A program made the translations under genes and the position numbers. From an uncultured Octadecabacter sp. (GTDB taxonomy: Bacteria; Pseudomonadota; Alphaproteobacteria; Rhodobacterales; Rhodobacteraceae), in assembly GCA_937891785.1 (NCBI GenBank), contig CALAGN010000013.1:1-38981 (forward strand): DNA of 38,981 nucleotides, in the 5' to 3' direction. Within the stretch, counting starts at the first letter, position 1, and each line of letters begins with the position of its first letter. Below, one piece after another: positions 32,591-38,981 of the stretch. Below the pieces are notes generated by a model. That model was not told where the DNA came from. It searched no databases and worked only from the letters and a program-made list of their open reading frames with translations.

Positions 32591-33430
32591 ATGTTTGCCC
32601 TCCTTGGACTCCTTGGAATTGCCTTTGCCGGTGCCGCACTTATTGGTGACCCCACAGTTGATGCACCCGATAGCGCGCAACCAGACGCCGATATCATCAC
32701 CACCGACCAGCCAATGATCGACATCCCCACCGACGACAGCGATGTGATTTTCGCGGCGGACGATGATGACGAAATCGATGCGTTGGGCGGTAATGACTAC
32801 GTCGACGGCGGAGGTGGCGATGACACCTTGAACGGCAGCGCGGGCAATGACGAACTGCATGGCGGCAGCGGAAATGACGCCCAGCACGGCGGCGCCGACG
32901 ACGACAGCTTGTTCGGCCATATCGGCGACGACACGCTGCATGGCGGCGCGGGCGATGACCAGCTGAATGGCGGCAGCGGCACGGACACCCTTGTCGGTGG
33001 CGACGGGGACGACGCACTCCTTGGTTCGCTTGGGAACGACATGCTTATCGGCGGTGCAGGGCAAGATGTGCTGCACGGCGGCGCAGGCGACGACGTGATC
33101 GACGGCGTGACAGGCGAAGAAACCGCAACGCTTGACTATCTGAACGGCGGCGCGGGAAATGAGACGTTGATCGGCAACGCTGGCGATATTCTAAGTGGGG
33201 GAACTGGCGCGGACATTTTCGCAATGGATGCCACACAGGGCAGCATGACCGTCATGGACTATGACGCCGCTGATGATACCCTTGTAGTGCTGTATAATGG
33301 GGCCGAGCCGATCCTGAGCACAGAACTCACCGAAGGTGGCCTGATACTTTTTGCTGACGGTACCGAAGTGGCGACACTTGGGGGCATTGAAACGCTTGAT
33401 CTGGCCACGGTTCAAATGGTTGCAACCTAA
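32591..33430 (+). CDS. Membrane-anchored RTX (calcium-binding nonapeptide) protein
   Basis: 279 residues from ATG 32591; the open frame from TTG 32537 has no good signal. Residues 1-18 (MFALLGLLGIAFAGAALI) form a single hydrophobic segment, then a short linker, then about ten GGxGxDxLx-type repeats (about 55-190; e.g. GGSGNDAQHGGADDDSL, GGAGDDQLNGGSGTDTL). A C-terminal beta domain has DIFAMDATQGSMTVMDY. RTX repeats bind Ca2+ and fold outside the cell, usually after type I secretion by a C-terminal signal, but no ABC exporter is nearby. The N-terminal helix suggests a tethered rather than freely secreted protein. Strongly acidic. Confidence 0.85.
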   Translation: MFALLGLLGIAFAGAALIGDPTVDAPDSAQPDADIITTDQPMIDIPTDDSDVIFAADDDDEIDALGGNDYVDGGGGDDTLNGSAGNDELHGGSGNDAQHGGADDDSLFGHIGDDTLHGGAGDDQLNGGSGTDTLVGGDGDDALLGSLGNDMLIGGAGQDVLHGGAGDDVIDGVTGEETATLDYLNGGAGNETLIGNAGDILSGGTGADIFAMDATQGSMTVMDYDAADDTLVVLYNGAEPILSTELTEGGLILFADGTEVATLGGIETLDLATVQMVAT

Positions 33431-33562
33431 ACGCCCTTTTCTTTTCGCATGATTGCAACTATCAGCACCCTTCGCGCGCGATTCCTGTACGCGATACCCT
33501 CCAAGGGCCTTGCTGGACGACATCCCGGCTTGCGCCATCACCCTTTAGACAAGGAGACCCCG

Positions 33563-33832
33563 ATGTCGATTACTGCCGAAGAAAAAGCACGCGTAATGAA
33601 AGAATTCGCAACCAAAGAAGGTGACACTGGTTCACCCGAAGTTCAGGTTGCTATTCTGTCGTCGCGCATCGCCACCCTGACAGAGCATTTCAAGATCCAC
33701 AAAAAGGACAACCACGGTCGTCGTGGCCTTTTGAAGATGGTGGCCCTGCGTCGCAAGCTGCTGGATTACGCCCGTAGCAAGGATGAGGCCCGTTATCAGG
33801 ACCTGATCAAGCGTTTGGGCCTGCGCCGCTAA
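33563..33832 (+). CDS. rpsO: 30S ribosomal protein S15
   Basis: 89 residues, usual length, from ATG 33563 with AAGGAG upstream. [20 protein letters not shown] is followed by [40 protein letters not shown] and [12 protein letters not shown]. It binds 16S rRNA in the platform and nucleates 30S assembly. The 132 bases before it contain short palindromes (e.g. CAAGGGCCTTG, 33502-33512) that may be part of an S15 autoregulatory leader. In most relatives pnp follows directly; here a pair of glycosyltransferase genes intervenes. Confidence 0.97.
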   Translation: MSITAEEKARVMKEFATKEGDTGSPEVQVAILSSRIATLTEHFKIHKKDNHGRRGLLKMVALRRKLLDYARSKDEARYQDLIKRLGLRR

Positions 33833-33861
33833 ACCAGCGCGCAAGAACGAAACGATACTGC

Positions 33862-33888
33862 AAGGGGACCGAATTTCGGTCCCCTTTT
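33862..33888 (+). terminator. Rho-independent terminator of rpsO
   Basis: AAGGGGACCGA (33862-33872) pairs exactly with TCGGTCCCCTT (33876-33886) over a 3-base loop, followed by a T-run to 33888. It uncouples rpsO from pnp. Confidence 0.93.
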
Positions 33889-33912
33889 CTTATGTCGGCC
33901 TCGGGACTAATT

Positions 33913-35322
33913 TCATCCCCTTGGACAAAGCCCCGCATCTGTCGGGCCCGATACCGATCGAAGCCGGTAGCGCCGCAAAGGCACACCCGCTGCGGATCGT
34001 GTGACAAAAGTGTCTGGTCCAACTGTTTCAAACAATCCGGCACCAACATCCAAAGAAGACCGCTCAACTTCAATCAGCAGCCCCTGCTGATCACAAAGTG
34101 CTGCTGGAAAGTTGCCCCGAAAATCATACCGCTGACGCTCAGCCATCCCCCAGACAGGAATTGCAGGAAAGTGATAAGATAGCATTCCAGTCAACGCATA
34201 GTCAGTCGTGGCGATCCAAGCCGCGCCAGACGCCTCCATCGCATCAGCCATGTCTATTCTGGTCTGGACCCAACCACGGGTCTGATTGGGTGGGTTGTTA
34301 GCCGTCCCCAAGGGCTGCCAAGGATTGAATGCGGCCCCCAGTAAGCCAATGGACATAACAGCCGCTGTGACAGACGTGGCCCAAGCGGACTTTGGCCGCC
34401 CGACCAGCGCAAGCGTCGCCATGACGACGATCGAGCCTTGAACCGGTATCAGCCAATTTGCCTGAACTTGAGCATGGCTTGAATGATACAGAAAATAGAC
34501 AAGCAACGGTGCCATGCTCCACCAGATCAATGACACCTCTTTCGTGCGGACAAAGGCGGTGGACCGCAGGGCGAACCAAGCCACCAAAGGCGTCGGCAAA
34601 AGCACAAGAATAACAAAATACTCGACAACGAATTCCAAAGTCAGACCATCAGCAGCAAGCCTGCTTCCCTGACGCTCAAATCCTAGCCAATCGTTGTCAA
34701 TATTCCATAACAGATAGGGGAGGAGAGACAGCGCCGCAAAAACCGCGGCCGCATAGGGCCGCCATGTACGCAGAAACCCTCGACCCGTAGTATCAAAAAC
34801 AAGCCAGCCAAACAATCCTATCGCCAAAAAGACATTCGTAAATTTGGACAGCCCACCAAGCCCGAGACATAGCCCCGCCAGAATCCACCACCCACCTGTG
34901 CCAAAGCGAACAGCCCGTAACGCAGACCAAAGCGCCGCCATCCAAAAGAACGATGAAGGCGCGTCGGGCGTGGCGAACGATCCCACGCCCATAACCAGCA
35001 ACCCAAGGTTGAATAATGCTACGGCCAAACAGGCATGCAACCGCCCCAAACCCATAAGGCGCGCGGTATCACCAACGAAAACAGATGCCAACGCCATCCC
35101 CAAGACCGGGAAAAACCGGATGCCGAACCCGTTTTCGCCGAACACCATAACCCCAGAACGGATCATGTAGGCGATCATCGGCGGGTGGTCATAATAGCCA
35201 GCGGAAGGATAACGTGCCCATAAGGCGTAATAGGCTTCGTCATCGAAAATCGGAATTGCGGCTGCTACAGCCAGATGCAGCCCCAAGAACCCTAAAGCAA
35301 CATGGCCATATGAGAGTTTCAT
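33913..35322 (-). CDS. ArnT-like polyprenyl-phosphate glycosyltransferase (PMT_2, GT39/GT83 fold)
   Basis: 469 residues with about ten to twelve membrane helices. After helix 1 comes the catalytic acidic loop IPIFDDEAYYALWARYPS, then GYYDHPPMIAYMIRSG, the signature of GT-C enzymes such as ArnT. A soluble domain of about 110 residues follows the last helix. These enzymes transfer a sugar from a polyprenyl-phosphate carrier to a lipid A, glycan or protein acceptor on the periplasmic side. AAGGAA precedes ATG 35322. It is divergent from the GT2-GtrA gene, which probably makes or moves the donor. Confidence 0.88.
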   Translation of the reverse strand: MKLSYGHVALGFLGLHLAVAAAIPIFDDEAYYALWARYPSAGYYDHPPMIAYMIRSGVMVFGENGFGIRFFPVLGMALASVFVGDTARLMGLGRLHACLAVALFNLGLLVMGVGSFATPDAPSSFFWMAALWSALRAVRFGTGGWWILAGLCLGLGGLSKFTNVFLAIGLFGWLVFDTTGRGFLRTWRPYAAAVFAALSLLPYLLWNIDNDWLGFERQGSRLAADGLTLEFVVEYFVILVLLPTPLVAWFALRSTAFVRTKEVSLIWWSMAPLLVYFLYHSSHAQVQANWLIPVQGSIVVMATLALVGRPKSAWATSVTAAVMSIGLLGAAFNPWQPLGTANNPPNQTRGWVQTRIDMADAMEASGAAWIATTDYALTGMLSYHFPAIPVWGMAERQRYDFRGNFPAALCDQQGLLIEVERSSLDVGAGLFETVGPDTFVTRSAAGVPLRRYRLRSVSGPTDAGLCPRG

Positions 35323-35396
35323 GCCAATTCCTTGCTCTTTGATTCTCGACAGGCATAAGGCTAAGACAAGCCATAATCTATAACAAGGACGCGTAT

Positions 35397-36485
35397 ATGT
35401 ACGACCTTACGGTGGTAATCCCCACCTTTAACGAATGTGGCAACGTGCGCCCCTTGTTCGACCTGTTGGACAAAGCCCTGAAAGGGGCAAAATGGGAAGC
35501 GGTTTATGTTGATGACGATAGCCCGGACGGCACCGCAGACGAGGTGCGCGCTCTTGCCCAAGACCACGCCAACATCCGCATCCTGCATCGTATCGGTCGG
35601 CGCGGCCTTGCTGGGGCATGCATCGAGGGCATCTTGTCGTCCACTGCCCAGTTTTGCGCCGTGATCGACGCCGATCTACAACACGACGAAACCTGCTTGC
35701 CCGTGATGCTGAACCAATTGATGAACGACCCTGCCCTTGATGTGGTTATCGGTAGCCGGAACATCGACGGCGGATCATCGGGCAGCGGGCTATCGCGTAT
35801 CCGCAAATGGGGGAGCGATAGTGCCACGCGGCTGACGCAACGGATGCTCAAGATAACGGCAAGCGATCCCATGAGCGGGTTCTTTATGGTGCGCCGCACG
35901 TCATTCAATCAGGTCGTGACCGAATTGCAGACCGCAGGATTCAAGATACTGTCAGATATGCTGTCCGCATCCCGTGGCCGTTGGCAGATCGCGGAAGTCC
36001 CTTATACCTTCCGTAATCGCCATTCCGGTGACTCCAAGATGGACGCGGCCGTAACGGTTGAATTCCTGTCGCTGCTTGTCGCGCGGCTGACTGGCGGGTT
36101 GGTATCCGTCCGCTTCATTCTTTTCGCCGCAGTAGGGCTTAGTGGCGTTTTCGTGCAATTGGCTGTCGTGCGCTTGATGCTTGGCTTCATGCCCGAACAA
36201 TTTGGCCTCGCGCAGGCTATCGGCGTCTTTTTCGCCATCAACAGCAACTTCTTGCTCAACAACGCGTTCACCTATCGGGACCGCGCCCTCAAGGGTCGCG
36301 AATTCTGGCGCGGGTTGCTAAGCTTTTATCTTGTTTGCGCATTTGGTGCCCTGATGAACGTGGGCTTTGCCGAACTTGTCTTTGCGACCTTCCCCTATTG
36401 GGCAATTGCAAGCCTTGCTGGCGCAGCTGCCGGAGCAGTCTGGAATTTTCTGGCCAGTTCCTTGTTCACATGGCGGGCGCGGTAA
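35397..36485 (+). CDS. Polyprenyl-phosphate glycosyltransferase (GT2) fused to a GtrA-like membrane domain
   Basis: 362 residues. The N-terminal GT2 domain (1-235) has VVIPTFNECGNV, AVYVDDDSPDGTADEV, CAVIDADLQHDE and DPMSGFFMVRR, as in DPM1-like enzymes that load a sugar on a polyprenyl phosphate. The C-terminal domain (about 240-360) has four helices of the GtrA type (RFILFAAVGLSGVFVQLAVV, NFLLNNAFTYRDRAL, ending NFLASSLFTW), thought to flip the loaded carrier. ATG 35397 starts the domain directly. The pair with the ArnT-like enzyme fits donor formation, flipping and transfer. Confidence 0.9.
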   Translation: MYDLTVVIPTFNECGNVRPLFDLLDKALKGAKWEAVYVDDDSPDGTADEVRALAQDHANIRILHRIGRRGLAGACIEGILSSTAQFCAVIDADLQHDETCLPVMLNQLMNDPALDVVIGSRNIDGGSSGSGLSRIRKWGSDSATRLTQRMLKITASDPMSGFFMVRRTSFNQVVTELQTAGFKILSDMLSASRGRWQIAEVPYTFRNRHSGDSKMDAAVTVEFLSLLVARLTGGLVSVRFILFAAVGLSGVFVQLAVVRLMLGFMPEQFGLAQAIGVFFAINSNFLLNNAFTYRDRALKGREFWRGLLSFYLVCAFGALMNVGFAELVFATFPYWAIASLAGAAAGAVWNFLASSLFTWRAR

Positions 36486-36694
36486 ACGGGCAATGCGGCG
36501 CCAGGAGCTTTCCAGCGAAGGGCCACCTAATCCCCATCCCCCTTCCCAAACCCGGAGATCCGGTGTATGGCGCAGCCATCTGAGACGTGATGTTTGATCC
36601 CGACATCGTGCGCAGGACAGGGATCGGCGGCAATGGGGCCGCTATGCAATAGGGCACTTGGAACGCCAAGATTGGCCCGGATAGGAAACGATTG
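36486..36694 (+). other. 209-base leader region of pnp with two hairpins
   Basis: There is no gene here. GCGGC (36627-36631) pairs with GCCGC (36638-36642), and CTTGG (36657-36661) pairs with CCAAG (36666-36670) around the loop AACG. In many bacteria pnp controls itself through RNase III cleavage of leader stems, so these are candidates. AGGAAA at 36683-36688 is the ribosome-binding site. Confidence 0.45.
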
Positions 36695-38827
36695 ATGTTT
36701 AACGAAGTGAAAAAATCCATTCAGTGGGGCGAAGAAACGCTGACACTGGAAACGGGCAAGGTTGCTCGTCAGGCAGACGGGTCTGTCATCGCCACATATG
36801 GCGAAACCTCTGTGATGGCGAACGTGACGTTCGCAAAGACACAAAAGCCGGGGCAGGACTTCTTTCCGCTGACCGTGCACTACAATGAAAAGTATTACGC
36901 CGCAGGCAAGATCCCTGGTGGTTTCTTCAAGCGCGAAGCGCGTCCAACCGAAAAAGAGACGCTGACATCCCGCCTGATCGACCGTCCGATCCGCCCGCTG
37001 TTCGTCGAAGGCTTCAAGAACGAAGTCCTCGTAATCTGCACCGTGCTTTCGCATGATCTGGTGAACGACCCCGACGTCGTCGCCCTGATCGCAGCATCCG
37101 CCGCGCTGACCATTTCCGGCGCACCATTCATGGGCCCGATCGCTGCTTGCCGCGTTGGTTTTGAAGATGGCGAATACACGCTGAACCCTGAAATCGACGA
37201 CATGCACAAGCTGCGTGAAAATCCTGATCAGCGCCTTGACCTTGTTGTGGCCGGCACCGCCGACGCGGTGATGATGGTTGAATCCGAAGCGTATGAACTA
37301 TCCGAAGACGAAATGCTTGGTGCCGTTGAATTTGCTCACGCGCAAATCCAGCCAGTCATCGGGTTGATCATTGATCTTGCCGAAGAATGCGCCAAAGAGC
37401 CGTTTGATTATCAGGCGCCCGACTATTCGGACCTGTCCAAAGCCGTCGCAAAAGCTGGCGAAAAGGACATGCGCAAAGCATTCGCGATTCGGGACAAGCA
37501 AGAACGCACAACGGCTGTCAGCGCGGCCCGCGAAGTGATCAAAGCTGCACTGACCGATGAGCAGCTTGCTGACTCAAACCTCGGTTCGGCAATGAAGGGC
37601 CTTGAAGCCTCGATCTTGCGTGGCGACGTTGTCAAAACCGGCAAGCGGATCGATGGTCGTAAGACTGACGAAATCCGTGAAATCGTGTCCGAAACCGGCA
37701 TCCTGCCACGCACCCACGGGTCTGCCTTGTTCACACGCGGTGAAACCCAAGGTCTGGTTGTGACCACGTTGGGCACTGGCGACGATGAACAGATGATCGA
37801 CAGCCTGCAAGGCATGTATAAGTCGAACTTCATGCTGCACTATAACTTTCCACCGTATTCGGTTGGTGAAGTTGGCCGCTTTGGTTTCACAGGTCGTCGT
37901 GAAATCGGTCACGGCAAACTAGCATGGCGCGCGCTTCAGGCTGTTCTGCCTGCTGCCACGGACTTCCCCTACACGATCCGCGTTGTGTCCGAGATCACTG
38001 AATCTAACGGGTCGTCTTCCATGGCGTCCGTTTGTGGTGGTTCCTTGTCGATGATGGACGCTGGTGTGCCACTTAAGGCGCCAGTTGCCGGTGTGGCCAT
38101 GGGCCTGATCATGGAAGACAACGGCGACTATGCCATTCTGTCCGACATTTTGGGTGACGAAGACCACCTTGGCGACATGGACTTTAAGGTTGCAGGCACT
38201 GAAGCGGGGATCACCTCCTTGCAGATGGACATCAAGATCGCAGGCATCACGCCCGCCATCATGAAGAAAGCCCTCGCACAAGCCAAAGAAGGCCGGATTC
38301 ACATTCTGGGAGAGATGAACAAAGCACTGTCATCCGCTGGTGAATTCTCTGAGCACGCCCCACGCATCGAAACGATGCAGGTGCCCACCGACAAGATCCG
38401 TGAAGTTATCGGATCCGGCGGTAAGGTCATCCGCGAAATCGTGGAAGTGTCCGGCGCAAAGGTCGACATCAACGACGAAGGCATCATCAAGATCGCATCG
38501 CCAAACGCCGATGCCATCAAGAAAGCCTACGACATGATCTGGTCGATCGTAGCCGAGCCCGAAGAAGGCAAAATCTACAAAGGCAACGTCGTTAAAATCG
38601 TCGACTTCGGTGCTTTCGTGAACTTCTTTGGCAAAAAGGACGGCCTTGTGCACGTCAGCCAGATCGAAAACCGCCGGTTGAACCACCCGTCCGATGTCCT
38701 CAAAGAAGGTCAGGACGTTTGGGTCAAGCTGCTGGGCTTTGACGATCGCGGCAAGGTACGCCTGTCGATGAAAGTCGTTGATCAGGAAACTGGTGAAGAT
38801 GCCAAAGAGGAAAAGGCCGAAGAGTAA
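36695..38827 (+). CDS. pnp: Polyribonucleotide nucleotidyltransferase (PNPase)
   Basis: 710 residues, normal length, from ATG 36695 (a TTG one codon earlier is possible). It degrades RNA 3' to 5' with phosphate. The order is: RNase PH 1 (from [16 protein letters not shown], with [20 protein letters not shown]), the helical middle domain, RNase PH 2 ([46 protein letters not shown]), a KH domain ([20 protein letters not shown]) and S1 ([26 protein letters not shown]). It trims and turns over mRNA in the degradosome. It stands apart from rpsO by about 2.9 kb, unlike the usual rpsO-pnp pair. Confidence 0.97.
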   Translation: MFNEVKKSIQWGEETLTLETGKVARQADGSVIATYGETSVMANVTFAKTQKPGQDFFPLTVHYNEKYYAAGKIPGGFFKREARPTEKETLTSRLIDRPIRPLFVEGFKNEVLVICTVLSHDLVNDPDVVALIAASAALTISGAPFMGPIAACRVGFEDGEYTLNPEIDDMHKLRENPDQRLDLVVAGTADAVMMVESEAYELSEDEMLGAVEFAHAQIQPVIGLIIDLAEECAKEPFDYQAPDYSDLSKAVAKAGEKDMRKAFAIRDKQERTTAVSAAREVIKAALTDEQLADSNLGSAMKGLEASILRGDVVKTGKRIDGRKTDEIREIVSETGILPRTHGSALFTRGETQGLVVTTLGTGDDEQMIDSLQGMYKSNFMLHYNFPPYSVGEVGRFGFTGRREIGHGKLAWRALQAVLPAATDFPYTIRVVSEITESNGSSSMASVCGGSLSMMDAGVPLKAPVAGVAMGLIMEDNGDYAILSDILGDEDHLGDMDFKVAGTEAGITSLQMDIKIAGITPAIMKKALAQAKEGRIHILGEMNKALSSAGEFSEHAPRIETMQVPTDKIREVIGSGGKVIREIVEVSGAKVDINDEGIIKIASPNADAIKKAYDMIWSIVAEPEEGKIYKGNVVKIVDFGAFVNFFGKKDGLVHVSQIENRRLNHPSDVLKEGQDVWVKLLGFDDRGKVRLSMKVVDQETGEDAKEEKAEE

Positions 38828-38829
38828 TC

Positions 38830-38845
38830 TTTCGGTTCTTCGAAA
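38830..38845 (+). other. Short hairpin after pnp
   Basis: TTTCG...CGAAA pair around six bases (38830-38845). It is weak by itself and stands just before the strong terminator. Confidence 0.35.
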
Positions 38846-38849
38846 TGAG

Positions 38850-38880
38850 AAAAGCCCCGGTGGAAACGCCGGGGCTTTTT
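38850..38880 (+). terminator. Rho-independent terminator of pnp
   Basis: AAAGCCCCGG (38851-38860) pairs exactly with CCGGGGCTTT (38869-38878) over an 8-base loop, then TT. It begins about 22 bases after the pnp stop. The remaining 101 bases to the window end (38881-38981) show no gene. Confidence 0.93.
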
Positions 38881-38981
38881 GTTTGTGTTGGTGGTCCTAA
38901 TACGGACTGGCACTGCAAACACTGACCCTATTTCTATTCAAAGAACGCGCTTCCACTCTCTTTACGAACCTTTCCAATAGG

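Noticed and set aside
32564-33076. Antisense frames opposite the RTX repeats
   Set aside because: Periodic GGxGxD codons give open frames on the other strand; the composition is repetitive shadow.
33502-33512. CAAGGGCCTTG palindrome as a separate operator
   Set aside because: It is short and within the rpsO leader; it is mentioned there as a possible S15 leader element only.
38881-38981. Possible start of another gene after pnp
   Set aside because: No start with a ribosome-binding site and no protein-like frame is visible in the last 101 bases.

Overview
The window is a chromosomal segment of an alphaproteobacterium, almost certainly order Rhodobacterales (Roseobacter group, Loktanella/Yoonia-like). 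This rests on an RpoE-ChrR pair with the Rhodobacter ChrR metal ligands at identical spacing, DUF3833, DUF1365, DUF3035 and DUF1674 proteins, a MutL-RmuC pair, and the order dapB / rbfA-truB-rpsO-pnp. The genus is an inference. No rRNA, tRNA or CRISPR array is visible, and there is no recognisable insertion sequence.

Layout. 1-140: end of rpmJ and its terminator. 141-5282: a secreted triple-PPC protein, a pseudo-caspase with peptidoglycan-binding domains, two small membrane proteins and a LYS1-type saccharopine dehydrogenase. 5279-10267 (minus): DUF3775, then a tightly coupled operon FAD oxidoreductase - DUF1365 - MFS carrier - DUF3833 - SDR. This operon is divergent from rpoE-chrR (10498-11711), and both directions have ECF-type promoter matches, so this is the likely singlet-oxygen/oxidative-stress locus. 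11715-14917 (minus): mutL and rmuC, plus an unexplained open tail after the rmuC stop. 14990-15370: remnant of an epimerase-like gene. 15367-23900 (minus): rsmB, heparinase-like gene, purH, lspA, BamF-like lipoprotein and two M16 peptidases. 23968-24516: SdhAF4-like protein and a small secreted protein. 24731-26086: orphan GH4 glycosidase. 26253-26597: XRE regulator with an AT-rich upstream region carrying decamer repeats.

26833-38827 has a conserved backbone (dapB, rbfA, truB, rpsO, pnp) broken twice by accessory DNA. Between truB and rpsO lie two decayed genes (VOC protein and a beta-barrel-like protein), a RES-Xre toxin-antitoxin pair, DUF1643 and a membrane-anchored RTX protein. Between rpsO and pnp lies a divergent pair, an ArnT-like glycosyltransferase and a GT2-GtrA fusion, which probably act in sequence on a polyprenyl-phosphate sugar.

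The strongest candidates for undescribed biology are the five-gene operon facing rpoE-chrR (possible membrane-lipid stress module without a nearby cyclopropane synthase), the pseudo-caspase with three helical repeats and two PG-binding domains, the open tail behind rmuC, and the repeat array upstream of the XRE gene. Many start codons were moved downstream from the longest possible ORF on the basis of ribosome-binding sites and domain boundaries; this is stated per gene. All family assignments come from reading the translated sequence, without database searches.
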